Positions 1-6,585 of a DNA stretch of 7,838 nt are shown here, piece by piece. A model generated the notes under the pieces. It searched no databases, was not told where the DNA came from, and saw only the letters and a list, made by a program, of their open reading frames with translations. The stretch covers positions 1 to 7,838 of the forward strand of contig DAOVNU010000024.1 in the NCBI GenBank assembly GCA_030630065.1, read 5' to 3'. Made by a program: the position numbers and the translations under genes. Each line of letters starts with the position of its first letter. Position 1 is the stretch's first letter. The DNA comes from a bacterium. GTDB lineage: Bacteria > Ratteibacteria > UBA8468.

Positions 1-477
1 ACCAGTTATTCCTATACGATTGAGACCAGGGATGACGTTGGGATTACTTTAACGGTTCTCCCCAGAGTTCAAAGAGACAGGTCGGTTCAACTTCATCTTG
101 AAATTGAGCAGATACGAATTATAGATTACCTGGAACTCCCTATATCCTCACAAACTACTACAACCTCAAAAACGCCGCATACCGCAGATAGAATCACTAC
201 CCAGGACGTTGTTGTCTGGGACGGTCAGACCTTGATTTTAGGGGGGATGATTGGAACAAGGAAGGGAAAAATGGTTCACCGGGTTCCTATCCTGGGAAGA
301 ATTCCTATCCTGGGCGCTCTCTTCCGAAAAACATCCACCTACGATGAAAGAACCGAACTTGTCATCTTCCTTACTCCTCACGTTATCACTAGTTTTGAGG
401 AGGGGAAAAGATTGACCGATGAGAAAAGACAGTTAATTCAGAAGCAGCCAAACTTAGGTATGATGGAATGGTATTAA
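1..477 (+). CDS. Secretin, C-terminal part (partial, 5' end outside window)
   Basis: The frame is open from the first base and gives 158 residues before the TAA stop. It is the C-terminal part of a secretin, the family that forms multimeric outer-membrane channels for type II secretion, type IV pili and type III secretion. Visible hallmarks are the beta-strand pattern GITLTVLPRV (about residues 14-23), DGQTLILGGMIG (74-85), and the secretin signature VPILGRIPILGALF (95-108), followed by TELVIFLTPHVI. The N-terminal ring domains lie upstream of the window. It is clearly different from the gspD at 1725-3281, although both share the same fold. It could be a PilQ- or MshL-type pilus secretin ending an upstream pilus operon, or a second GspD; the visible part cannot decide. 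The stop codon sits at the edge of an inverted repeat. The family call is firm; the subsystem is unknown. Confidence 0.93.
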   Translation, partial: TSYSYTIETRDDVGITLTVLPRVQRDRSVQLHLEIEQIRIIDYLELPISSQTTTTSKTPHTADRITTQDVVVWDGQTLILGGMIGTRKGKMVHRVPILGRIPILGALFRKTSTYDERTELVIFLTPHVITSFEEGKRLTDEKRQLIQKQPNLGMMEWY

Positions 478-595
478 AAGTTCAGGAAGAGATAACTGGA
501 ATTCGTTCGCTCGGGCTTTCTTATTCCTCGGCACTTCGTGCCTGCGGCATAACCGCCAGTTCGCTTACAAACTCCAGTCATCTCCTGAACCTTTT
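476..595. repeat. Imperfect inverted repeat (REP/MITE-like) between secretin and small ORF
   Basis: The outer arms are GTTCAGGA (480-487) and TCCTGAAC (583-590), flanked by AAAAG (476-480) and CTTTT (591-595). The next inner arm GATAACTGGA (491-500) pairs with TCCAGTCATC (573-582) except at one position, after a 3-nt bulge. The centre contains two small hairpins, GGCAC-TTC-GTGCC (530-542) and GCGG-cataa-CCGC (544-556). It begins within the TAA stop of the upstream secretin. No coding capacity is supported here. It looks like a dispersed palindromic element. The short T run after the right arm could make it a weak terminator or attenuator on the + strand, but this is inference. Confidence 0.75.
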
Positions 596-617
596 GGAGG
601 GATGTAGAAATAAAGAA

Positions 618-623
618 GGGAGG
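618..623 (+). promoter_or_regulatory. Ribosome binding site for the 119-residue ORF
   Basis: GGGAGG lies 4 nt before the ATG at 628 and 7 nt before the adjacent in-frame ATG at 631. The spacing favours 631 as the actual start, although either is possible. It is one of the clearest Shine-Dalgarno sites in the window and suggests independent initiation downstream of the inverted repeat. Confidence 0.6.
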
Positions 624-627
624 TAAA

Positions 628-987
628 ATGATGAAAAAGAGATTAGTAATTATTGGATTGGTTGTTTTACTGCTTGTTTCTTTAATCCCGGCTTTAACCA
701 TAGCTGCGGAGAGAAGTTCAAGAAGCACGACAGACCGAATGAGTGAGGAGGATTTAAGGGATTCGGTGAGAAATATGCTTACGGTGATATTGAAAAACCC
801 TAATGCTGATAAAACGGTTAAAATCTATGCCATCAAGGGGTTAACCAATATCGCGGATATTGATGAGGACGAATTAATGGTTATTGGTCCCCTTTTTGAT
901 GCTCTGGTAATGGAGACAGACCCTGAAGTGAAAAAGGAAGTAATTAAAGCGTTGGATAAAATCTTTAGTGGGGAAGACGGAGGATAA
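628..987 (+). CDS. Small exported HEAT-repeat-like protein, function unknown
   Basis: The product has 119 residues (118 if the second ATG at 631 is used). Residues 3-27 form a positive n-region (KKR) and a hydrophobic core ending PALTIAA, typical of a cleavable Sec signal peptide. No lipobox cysteine is present, so it is probably periplasmic and not a lipoprotein. The mature part looks all-helical. Residues 41-79 (EEDLRDSVRNMLTVIL, then KTVKIYAIKGLTNIAD) and 82-113 (ELMVIGPLFDALVMETDPEV, then KKEVIKALDKIF) show the helix-pair pattern of HEAT/armadillo repeats, including the D-P-x-V-K motif. Its stop overlaps the gspC start by one base, so it is translated with the T2SS genes. I recognise no named family. 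A periplasmic accessory or scaffold role for a secretin or GspC is inference from position only. It lies between two secretin genes. Confidence 0.85.
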   Translation: MMKKRLVIIGLVVLLLVSLIPALTIAAERSSRSTTDRMSEEDLRDSVRNMLTVILKNPNADKTVKIYAIKGLTNIADIDEDELMVIGPLFDALVMETDPEVKKEVIKALDKIFSGEDGG

Positions 988-1718
988 TGAAGAATTTTTT
1001 CTTCATCCTTATTTTTATTCTAATCTTTTCAACAACAGCGCTTGGTAAGGAAAAAAAAGGTGATTATTCCGTCATTTATCAACGGAATATTTTTGGCGCC
1101 TCTACCGCAAAAAAAGAAACAATCTTAAAACCAATAGAAATTCCGCTTGCTGAGAAACTTTTACTTAAAGGGATAATTATCAGAAAAGAGGGTCTTTCTC
1201 TTGCCGTGATTGAAAATAGAGAAACAAAAGCAGAGAATCTCTACAAGGTAGGAGATATTCTTCTCGGGGGCGAGATTGTTTTGATTGAAGAAAAAAGTGT
1301 AGTGATTAAGAATAAGGAGAATAAGGAAATTACCCTTTTCTTCGCTTATCATCAAGGGGCTGCAGCAGCAAAGCGTCTTGTGCTCTCTCCCTTCTCCGGG
1401 GAAATAAAAGTGCTCAAGATGAAGGGAATGTTTAAAAAATTAAAGACAAAACTTTCCCTCTTATCCAGAATTCGTGTTAAACCCACGCTTGTCTCCGGCA
1501 AGGTTAACGGTTATCAGGTGACCAACATACCCTCCGACCCTTTCTTTGAGGCAATAGGCATCAAGAATGGAGATGCGGTGAGAAAGGTGAACGGAAACGT
1601 CATTAGCTCCATTCCTCAGGCCTATGAAATCTACCGGAATTTAAAACCCAATTCTGTGGTGAAAGTGGATATTGTTCGTGATGGAAAGCCGGTTACATTA
1701 AAATACAGATTAGAGTGA
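987..1718 (+). CDS. gspC: Type II secretion system protein GspC (PDZ type)
   Basis: The product has 243 residues. GspC is the inner-membrane T2SS component that contacts the GspD N0 domain in the periplasm and helps couple the inner platform to the outer channel. Residues 4-20 are a hydrophobic segment. The homology region covers about 27-120, with the characteristic YQRNIFG at 31-37, LLLKGIII (58-65), YKVGDILLGGEIVLIEE (86-102) and KEITLFF (113-119). A basic linker (140-163) leads to a PDZ domain at about 168-243, with GIKNGDAVRKVNG (191-203) and VDIVRDGKPVTLKYRL (227-242). Only two residues precede the hydrophobic stretch, and it ends ALG-KE, so it may be a cleaved signal peptide instead of the usual anchor with a cytoplasmic tail. 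The start is set by the TAATG overlap with the previous gene, with GGAGG at 979-983 only 3 nt away. gspD follows after 6 nt, supporting the call. Confidence 0.9.
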   Translation: MKNFFFILIFILIFSTTALGKEKKGDYSVIYQRNIFGASTAKKETILKPIEIPLAEKLLLKGIIIRKEGLSLAVIENRETKAENLYKVGDILLGGEIVLIEEKSVVIKNKENKEITLFFAYHQGAAAAKRLVLSPFSGEIKVLKMKGMFKKLKTKLSLLSRIRVKPTLVSGKVNGYQVTNIPSDPFFEAIGIKNGDAVRKVNGNVISSIPQAYEIYRNLKPNSVVKVDIVRDGKPVTLKYRLE

Positions 1719-1724
1719 AAAAAG

Positions 1725-3281
1725 ATGTCCGGGAAAATCTTTAGAGTAATTTTTGTCATTTCTTTTATTTTATTTCCCTCTTTTAATTTAAGAGCCGAGG
1801 GTTTTAAAATCAATTTTAATAATGTAGACATTAAGGTCTTTCTCAACTTTATGAGTCAACAACTGAATAAAAATTTCATCATTGATAGCGGTGTTAGAGG
1901 AAATGTAACCATTATTTCTCCTTCCGAGATTCCTGCTGCAGAAGCAGAAAGGGTTTTTTGGGCGGTCCTGGATGTCTATGGCTACACCGCGATTGAGAAG
2001 GAAGGAATAACTGCAATTGTTCCGGTTACCGGTCTTAAGGGAAAATCTCAGGAGGTCTATCTTGGACGGGAGCCATCCTCCCTGAAAAAATTAGGCGATA
2101 AATTTATTACCCAACTTATTCCTCTTCAATTTAGCAATGCCGGTGAACTAATGATGCTTTTCTCACCTTTTGTGAGCAAATCGGGTAAGATTATCGCTGA
2201 TGAGCACAGCAACATTTTAATTATTAGCGATAACGCTTCCAACGTCAGACGACTGATGACGATGATTAAAGAACTTGACCGGAAAAGCCCGCCGGGTCAG
2301 GAGACCCTGCATATCTACAAACTGCAGAATGCGAGTAGTGAGGAGGTGGCAAAGGTTCTTACCGCTGTTGCTTCTCACCGTGCAATTCAGCAGCGACTTC
2401 GTTCAGTGAAAATGAAAAGGAGCGGAGCAGCAAAGGCAATTATGCCTTCATCCATTGTTGCCGACAAAGGCAGCAACAGTTTAATTATTACCGCTGCTCC
2501 GGATGAGTATTCCGCTTTGCAGAGAATTATTAAAGAACTTGATATTGTTCAGAGCCAGGTGTTTATTGAGGCCTTGATTACGGAGGTAAGTGGGGGCTTG
2601 ATGAGTGAGTTGGGAATAGAATGGGAGAGTGAAACCCTGCGCCAGAACCTTTTTGGTTTAGCCACAGGTTCCATTAAGAGTGCGGCAGACCTTCCCCTTA
2701 CCATTGGTTCCATCATTCATCTCTATCAGAATGATACCCGCTTCCACATTCTCTCCACCCCTCAGATCCAGTGTATTAACAACCAGGAGGCAACCATCAC
2801 TGTCGCGCAGAATATTCCCTTCCTGAAGGAATCAAGAATTTCTGAAGATGAGACAGTGGTCAAGACCTATGGTTACAAGAATGTAGGGGTGGCTTTAAAA
2901 ATCCTTCCTCAGATTAGCGGAGAAAACAAATCGGTAAGATTGAAAATCAGCCAGGAACTGACTGAGTTGGTGGGCGATTTGACCGAAAGACCGACTACCG
3001 CGGTGCGCTCGGCTGAAACCACCGTTATTGTTGCCGACAGGCACACCATTATCATTGGGGGCTTAATTAAGGAGAACGAAAAACAGATAATGCATAAAGT
3101 CCCGCTGCTGGGTGATATTCCTCTTCTGGGACTCATCTTTCGCCGCAGGACCTTTCAAACGGAGAAAACTAACCTTCTAATCTTTATCACTCCTTACATT
3201 GTCAGTAATGTTCAGGATGCCGAATGGGTGAAAAAGAAAAAAGGGGAAATTTTTAAAAATGCGACAGGAGAAAATAGATGA
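1725..3281 (+). CDS. gspD: Type II secretion system secretin GspD
   Basis: The product has 518 residues and forms the outer-membrane secretion channel. A signal peptide covers residues 1-24 (core VIFVISFILF, probable cleavage LRA-EG). An N0 domain covers about 27-100 (INFNNVDIKVFLNFMSQQ, GNVTIISP). An N1 domain covers about 128-186 (IPLQFSNAGELMMLFSPFV, IIADEHSNILIISD). A second ring-building domain covers about 195-275 (YKLQNASSEEVAKVLTAV, VADKGSNSLIITAAPDEY). The secretin beta-domain begins near QVFIEALITEV (278-288) and includes HILSTPQIQ (341-349), RHTIIIGGLI (439-448) and the signature VPLLGDIPLLGLIF (459-472). Known GspD proteins are usually 600-700 residues with four N domains; here one N domain appears to be missing and the gate segment between residues 300 and 340 is short. 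No strong ribosome binding site precedes the ATG, so coupling to gspC is likely. The stop overlaps gspE as ATGA. Confidence 0.95.
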   Translation: MSGKIFRVIFVISFILFPSFNLRAEGFKINFNNVDIKVFLNFMSQQLNKNFIIDSGVRGNVTIISPSEIPAAEAERVFWAVLDVYGYTAIEKEGITAIVPVTGLKGKSQEVYLGREPSSLKKLGDKFITQLIPLQFSNAGELMMLFSPFVSKSGKIIADEHSNILIISDNASNVRRLMTMIKELDRKSPPGQETLHIYKLQNASSEEVAKVLTAVASHRAIQQRLRSVKMKRSGAAKAIMPSSIVADKGSNSLIITAAPDEYSALQRIIKELDIVQSQVFIEALITEVSGGLMSELGIEWESETLRQNLFGLATGSIKSAADLPLTIGSIIHLYQNDTRFHILSTPQIQCINNQEATITVAQNIPFLKESRISEDETVVKTYGYKNVGVALKILPQISGENKSVRLKISQELTELVGDLTERPTTAVRSAETTVIVADRHTIIIGGLIKENEKQIMHKVPLLGDIPLLGLIFRRRTFQTEKTNLLIFITPYIVSNVQDAEWVKKKKGEIFKNATGENR

Positions 3282-4849
3282 AATCCTCAGAAGACGAGAT
3301 TCTTATTTCCCTTTCTAAACAGCTTTCCATCCCCTATCTCAAAGAAATCCCGGACGGGATTTCCTCCGAACTCGTTTCCCAGTTCCCCCTATCCTTTCTT
3401 AAAACCTTTAAGATATTTCCTTTGAAGAAGGTGAAGGGGAGGGTAACTGTTGTGATGGCAGACCCTTTTGCCCCTTCCCTTGATGAACTGGAAACAATTT
3501 TAAACTCGAAAGTAGAAAGGGTATTAGGAAAAAGTTCCGAAATTTTACGACTGATTGAAAGATGCTATTATCAACCGGAAGATTCCGCAAAGGTAGAGAA
3601 GGATTTAGACCAGGACTCCGAAATAACCTCCACGGAAACGGATTTTCTTCCCGAGGAATCCGGTAACCTCCTTGACCTTGCTACCCGGGCCCCGATTATC
3701 AGAGCCGTGAATCAGATTCTCTTTCAGGCAATAGAGAAGAGAGCAACGGATATTCATCTTCAATCCCTGGAGAATAATCTGAAGGTGCGCTATCGCATTG
3801 ACGGTCTTCTTTATGATGCTTTTGATTTTCCCCGACGTTTTCAGGCGGCAATCATTTCCAGGATTAAGGTTATCTCCAAACTTAACATTGCGGAGAGACG
3901 CTTACCTCAGGATGGAAGAACCACCATCAAATTTGATGGGCGAGAACTGGACATCCGCATCTCCTTGATGCCTACCTTCTTCGGAGAGAATGCGGTGCTG
4001 CGTCTCCTGGATAAAAATACCTTTCTTTTCGGTTTGGAGGCACTGGGACTTTCTTCCGAAAATTTCAAGACCTTCAGTCGTCTGATTGGAAGCGACCATG
4101 GAATTATTCTCTTGACCGGTCCTACCGGCAGCGGCAAAACAACGACCCTTTATGCGGCGCTTGATAAAATTAATTCTCCTACCAAAAATATTATCACCCT
4201 GGAGGACCCGGTTGAATATCAACTGGGAGGAATCAATCAGATTCAGGTTAATCCTAAGATTGGTCTTTCCTTCGCCAACGGATTACGTTCCGTCTTAAGA
4301 CACGACCCTGATATTATGATGGTCGGAGAGATTCGGGATTTAGAAACCGCGGAGATGGCAATTCAGGCCTCGCTTACCGGGCACCTTGTCTTTTCCACCC
4401 TGCATACCAACGATTCTGCCTCAGCGATTACCAGATTGCTTGATATGGGAATAGAGCCCTATCTTATTTCCTCCTCTCTTTTAGCGGTAATGGCGCAGCG
4501 CCTCGTGCGGGTTATTTGTAAAAATTGTAGTGAGTCGTATTTACCGCCCGGAGAGGGTTTGAGAGAAATTGGGTTGAAAAAGGCCGATTTGGGCAATCGT
4601 CATCTTTTGCAGGGTAAGGGCTGTAAAACCTGCTTGGAAACAGGATACCGGGGACGAACCGGTATCTTTGAACTTCTGGTCGTTAATGATGAAATTAGAA
4701 GATTAATTATGGAGAAGAAACCCGCTCACCTTATTAAGAAAAGTGCTACTGCATCCGGGATGAAGACATTGCGGGATGATGGGGCGAAGAAGATTCTGAA
4801 TGGGGTTACTACTGTAGATGAAGTTCTGAGAGTTACGCAGGAGGAATGA
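3278..4849 (+). CDS. gspE: Type II secretion system ATPase GspE
   Basis: The product has 523 residues, a usual length for the family. It is the cytoplasmic hexameric ATPase that powers pseudopilus assembly. An N-terminal T2SSE_N/MshEN-like domain covers about 1-98, followed by an acidic linker (101-128) and the N2 domain (ATDIHLQSLENNLKVRYRID, 156-175). The nucleotide domain contains Walker A GPTGSGKT (281-288), the Asp box ITLEDPVEY (306-314), Walker B DIMMVGEIRD (345-354) and the His box TGHLVFSTLHTND (367-379). A zinc-binding tetracysteine motif is intact at C414, C417, C449 and C452, which is typical of GspE/PilB ATPases and absent from PilT retraction ATPases. The ATG overlaps the gspD stop (ATGA), with AGGAG at 3266-3270 seven bases upstream. 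Gene order then continues to gspF as expected. All catalytic motifs look complete. Confidence 0.97.
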   Translation: MKSSEDEILISLSKQLSIPYLKEIPDGISSELVSQFPLSFLKTFKIFPLKKVKGRVTVVMADPFAPSLDELETILNSKVERVLGKSSEILRLIERCYYQPEDSAKVEKDLDQDSEITSTETDFLPEESGNLLDLATRAPIIRAVNQILFQAIEKRATDIHLQSLENNLKVRYRIDGLLYDAFDFPRRFQAAIISRIKVISKLNIAERRLPQDGRTTIKFDGRELDIRISLMPTFFGENAVLRLLDKNTFLFGLEALGLSSENFKTFSRLIGSDHGIILLTGPTGSGKTTTLYAALDKINSPTKNIITLEDPVEYQLGGINQIQVNPKIGLSFANGLRSVLRHDPDIMMVGEIRDLETAEMAIQASLTGHLVFSTLHTNDSASAITRLLDMGIEPYLISSSLLAVMAQRLVRVICKNCSESYLPPGEGLREIGLKKADLGNRHLLQGKGCKTCLETGYRGRTGIFELLVVNDEIRRLIMEKKPAHLIKKSATASGMKTLRDDGAKKILNGVTTVDEVLRVTQEE

Positions 4850-6057
4850 CTACTTTTTCTTATCGGGCTTTTAACGGAAAGGGGCGATGGATTAGCGGTA
4901 GCGTTGAGGCATTGGATAGGAGAGAGTTGCAGCTACTTTTAAGGAAGGATGGTTTCTATCCCATCCGGATTGCCGAAGGCAGAGAAAAAATTTCCTCCCC
5001 TGTTGTTAGTTTTCGTTCCCGCGTAAAAGGAGAGGAGTTGACGATGTTCTTCCGGGAACTTTCTACCCTGGTCAGCGCGCATTTGCCTCTGGTAGAAGCA
5101 CTTGATGCTGTTACCTCTTCCCTGAGAAATGCATACCTAAAAAAGGTTGTTTCTCGAATTAGAAAAGAGGTTTCTGAGGGCAAAAGTTTTTCGTCTGCTC
5201 TGGAGAATGAAACCTGCAATCTTTTTTCGCCAATCTTTGTGCAGATGGTAAGGGCTGCGGAGAAAAGTGGCGGTTTGGACATTGTTCTCTCCCAATTTGC
5301 CGATTTTCAAGAGAGGGCTCTTGAACTCAAGAATAGAATTCTTTCCATCCTTACCTACCCGATAGTGATGACTGTGGTAGGGATAGCGGTGCTCTTTTTT
5401 CTCTTCACCTTTGTTGTCCCTACCCTGACCAAGGTATTTGCGGAGGCAAATCTTCATCTGCCCTTGTTTACCGCTATTTTACTTAACCTCAGTGGTTTTT
5501 TTCAAAGATATTGGCTCTTAATCATTTTTCTATTGGCTATTTTTATCTTTAGTACCCGCAGGTATATTCGTACCTCTTCCGGTTCTCTAAAGTGGGATTC
5601 TCTTAAATTGCGGGTTCCCTTCTTCGCCAATATTTTGCGTAAAGCCGATGTTGCCAATTTCAGCAGGACTCTTGCTGCGCTTCTTTCCGGCGGAGTTGAC
5701 CTTTTGACATCCTTTGCCATTCTAAAGGGTATTGTCCACAGCAAAATTTTTGTTAGGAGCATCGAAAGAGCAAGAGATGACCTGGGAAAAGGAATACCGC
5801 TTTCCCGCACCCTTGCCCGGGGAAATTTTTTCCCTTCTGCGGCTCTTGCCTTGATTAGTGCGGGCGAGAAGAGTGGAGAAATGGAGATGATGCTTACCAA
5901 GATTGCCGACCTTTATGAAAAGGAAGTAGAAACAAAAACGATGCGTATGGTTTCCCTTTTAGAACCAATAATGATTCTTTTGATGGGAGCAATAATTGGC
6001 TTCCTTGTTCTGGCAATCCTTCTCCCGATTTTTGAGATTAGCCAGACAATCAGATAG
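4846..6057 (+). CDS. gspF: Type II secretion system inner-membrane platform protein GspF
   Basis: The product has 403 residues, the normal length. GspF is the polytopic inner-membrane platform that works with GspE to extrude pseudopilin subunits. The start MTTFSYRAFNGKGRWISG matches the conserved family N-terminus. Two T2SSF helical domains cover about 62-190 (FFRELSTLVSAHLPLVEAL, 68-86) and 265-395 (FSRTLAALLSGGVDLLTSF, 272-290). Both carry the family G-E-x-S-G-type turn, AAEKSGGLD (137-145) and SAGEKSGEME (338-347). Membrane segments are at about 172-195, 222-237 and 371-395. The ATG overlaps the gspE stop (ATGA). The only good ribosome binding site, GGAGG at 4840-4844, is one base from the ATG, so initiation probably relies on coupling. 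The gene is followed by a palindromic repeat instead of the direct overlap seen upstream. Confidence 0.96.
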   Translation: MTTFSYRAFNGKGRWISGSVEALDRRELQLLLRKDGFYPIRIAEGREKISSPVVSFRSRVKGEELTMFFRELSTLVSAHLPLVEALDAVTSSLRNAYLKKVVSRIRKEVSEGKSFSSALENETCNLFSPIFVQMVRAAEKSGGLDIVLSQFADFQERALELKNRILSILTYPIVMTVVGIAVLFFLFTFVVPTLTKVFAEANLHLPLFTAILLNLSGFFQRYWLLIIFLLAIFIFSTRRYIRTSSGSLKWDSLKLRVPFFANILRKADVANFSRTLAALLSGGVDLLTSFAILKGIVHSKIFVRSIERARDDLGKGIPLSRTLARGNFFPSAALALISAGEKSGEMEMMLTKIADLYEKEVETKTMRMVSLLEPIMILLMGAIIGFLVLAILLPIFEISQTIR

Positions 6058-6058
6058 A

Positions 6059-6144
6059 GGGGTCAGGTCTCCACATTTGACAAAATGATTTGAGTTGTTG
6101 GGGACTGTCCCGTAGTAAATTGTCAAATGTGGAGACCTGACCCC
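6059..6144. repeat. Palindromic element with perfect 25-bp inverted arms between gspF and gspG
   Basis: The left arm (6059-6083, beginning GGGGTCAGGTCTCC) is an exact reverse complement of the right arm (6120-6144, ending GGAGACCTGACCCC). The 36-nt loop contains an 11-nt palindrome, GGGAC-T-GTCCC, at 6101-6111. The element starts one base after the gspF stop and ends six bases before the gspG ATG, filling the whole junction. It carries no supported ORF. The right arm is followed by CCCCAAAAA-type sequence, not a T run, so it is not a standard intrinsic terminator. In mRNA it would form a very stable stem. From memory, similar termini accompany REP-associated (IS200-like) tyrosine transposases; no transposase is present here. 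Confidence 0.9.
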
Positions 6145-6150
6145 CAAAAA

Positions 6151-6585
6151 ATGAATAAGAAAGGTTTTACCTTGATTGAGTTGATGGTGGTTCTGATTAT
6201 CCTTTCCACCCTGGCGATGATTGTGATGCCCAGAATCTTTGGTAGAGTGGAGCAGGCGAAAAGAACAGCCGCAATGGTGCAGATTAAAAATTTTGAGATG
6301 GCTTTGCAGCTCTTTTATCTGGATAATGGTTTCTACCCGGACAGCGAGCAGGGATTGGAGGCATTGGTGGCATTGCCTACGTTTGGTCGGATTTCCGAGA
6401 AATGGCGCGAGGGTGGATACCTGGAAAAAGGGAAAGTTCCTTTAGACCCTTGGAGGAATCCTTATCTTTACATCTCCCCGGGGATTCATAATCAGGAATA
6501 TGACATCGTTTCTTATGGAAGGGATGGCGAGGAGGGGGGTGAAGGAGGGGACAAAGATATTGAGAATTGGGCTTTGGAGGAATAA
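6151..6585 (+). CDS. gspG: Major pseudopilin GspG
   Basis: The product has 144 residues, the usual length. GspG is the main subunit of the T2SS pseudopilus and is processed by the prepilin peptidase. The class III leader is MNKKG with cleavage before F6; FTLIELMVVLIILSTLAMIVMP (6-27) is the hydrophobic assembly helix with the conserved glutamate at E10. The C-terminal body has the GspG signature: YLDNGFYPDSEQGLEAL (56-72), PLDPWRNPYLYISPG (97-111), and the calcium-loop region YDIVSYGRDGEEGG followed by DIENW (117-140). The ATG at 6151 gives the expected short leader. An in-frame ATG at 6127 would add MWRPDPQK, encoded by the repeat arm, and is less likely. Neither start has a visible Shine-Dalgarno sequence, which is odd for what should be the most abundant protein of the system. 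Confidence 0.95.
   Translation: MNKKGFTLIELMVVLIILSTLAMIVMPRIFGRVEQAKRTAAMVQIKNFEMALQLFYLDNGFYPDSEQGLEALVALPTFGRISEKWREGGYLEKGKVPLDPWRNPYLYISPGIHNQEYDIVSYGRDGEEGGEGGDKDIENWALEE
6544..6548 (+). promoter_or_regulatory. Possible ribosome binding site for gspH inside gspG
   Basis: GGAGG lies within the 3' end of gspG, 11 nt before the TTG at 6560. It is part of a purine-rich stretch (6529-6552) that encodes the Glu/Gly-rich calcium-loop region of GspG, so the same bases may serve both purposes. The spacing is longer than ideal, and other gspH starts upstream are possible. Confidence 0.4.

Noticed and set aside
286..321. Short direct repeat CCTATCCTGGG in the first secretin
   Set aside because: It simply encodes the repeated V/I-P-I-L-G residues of the secretin signature.
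596..608. GGAGG followed by ATG-TAG, a start-stop mini ORF before the small exported gene
   Set aside because: The spacing is too short and a two-codon ORF cannot be supported from sequence alone; probably a leftover of the junction.
474..728. Minus-strand ORF of 84 codons covering the first inverted repeat
   Set aside because: It runs antisense through the repeat and the signal peptide region of the 119-residue gene; its sequence is low in recognisable domains and is a by-product of the repeat.
3902..4222. Minus-strand ORFs inside gspE, and similar ones inside gspF
   Set aside because: They lie fully antisense to genes with complete conserved motifs and show no domain pattern of their own.
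6127..6150. Upstream ATG of gspG giving an eight-residue extension
   Set aside because: The extra residues come from the repeat arm, and the ATG at 6151 already gives the standard short prepilin leader; no ribosome binding site supports the upstream codon.
6059..6150. Intrinsic terminator after gspF
   Set aside because: The stem is strong, but it is followed by C and A runs, not T, on the + strand, and the operon clearly continues. On the other strand no gene ends there.
6239..6445. A 68-codon + strand ORF inside gspG in another frame
   Set aside because: It overlaps the well-conserved GspG body, has no signal or motif, and is rich in Trp and Cys as expected for an out-of-frame reading.
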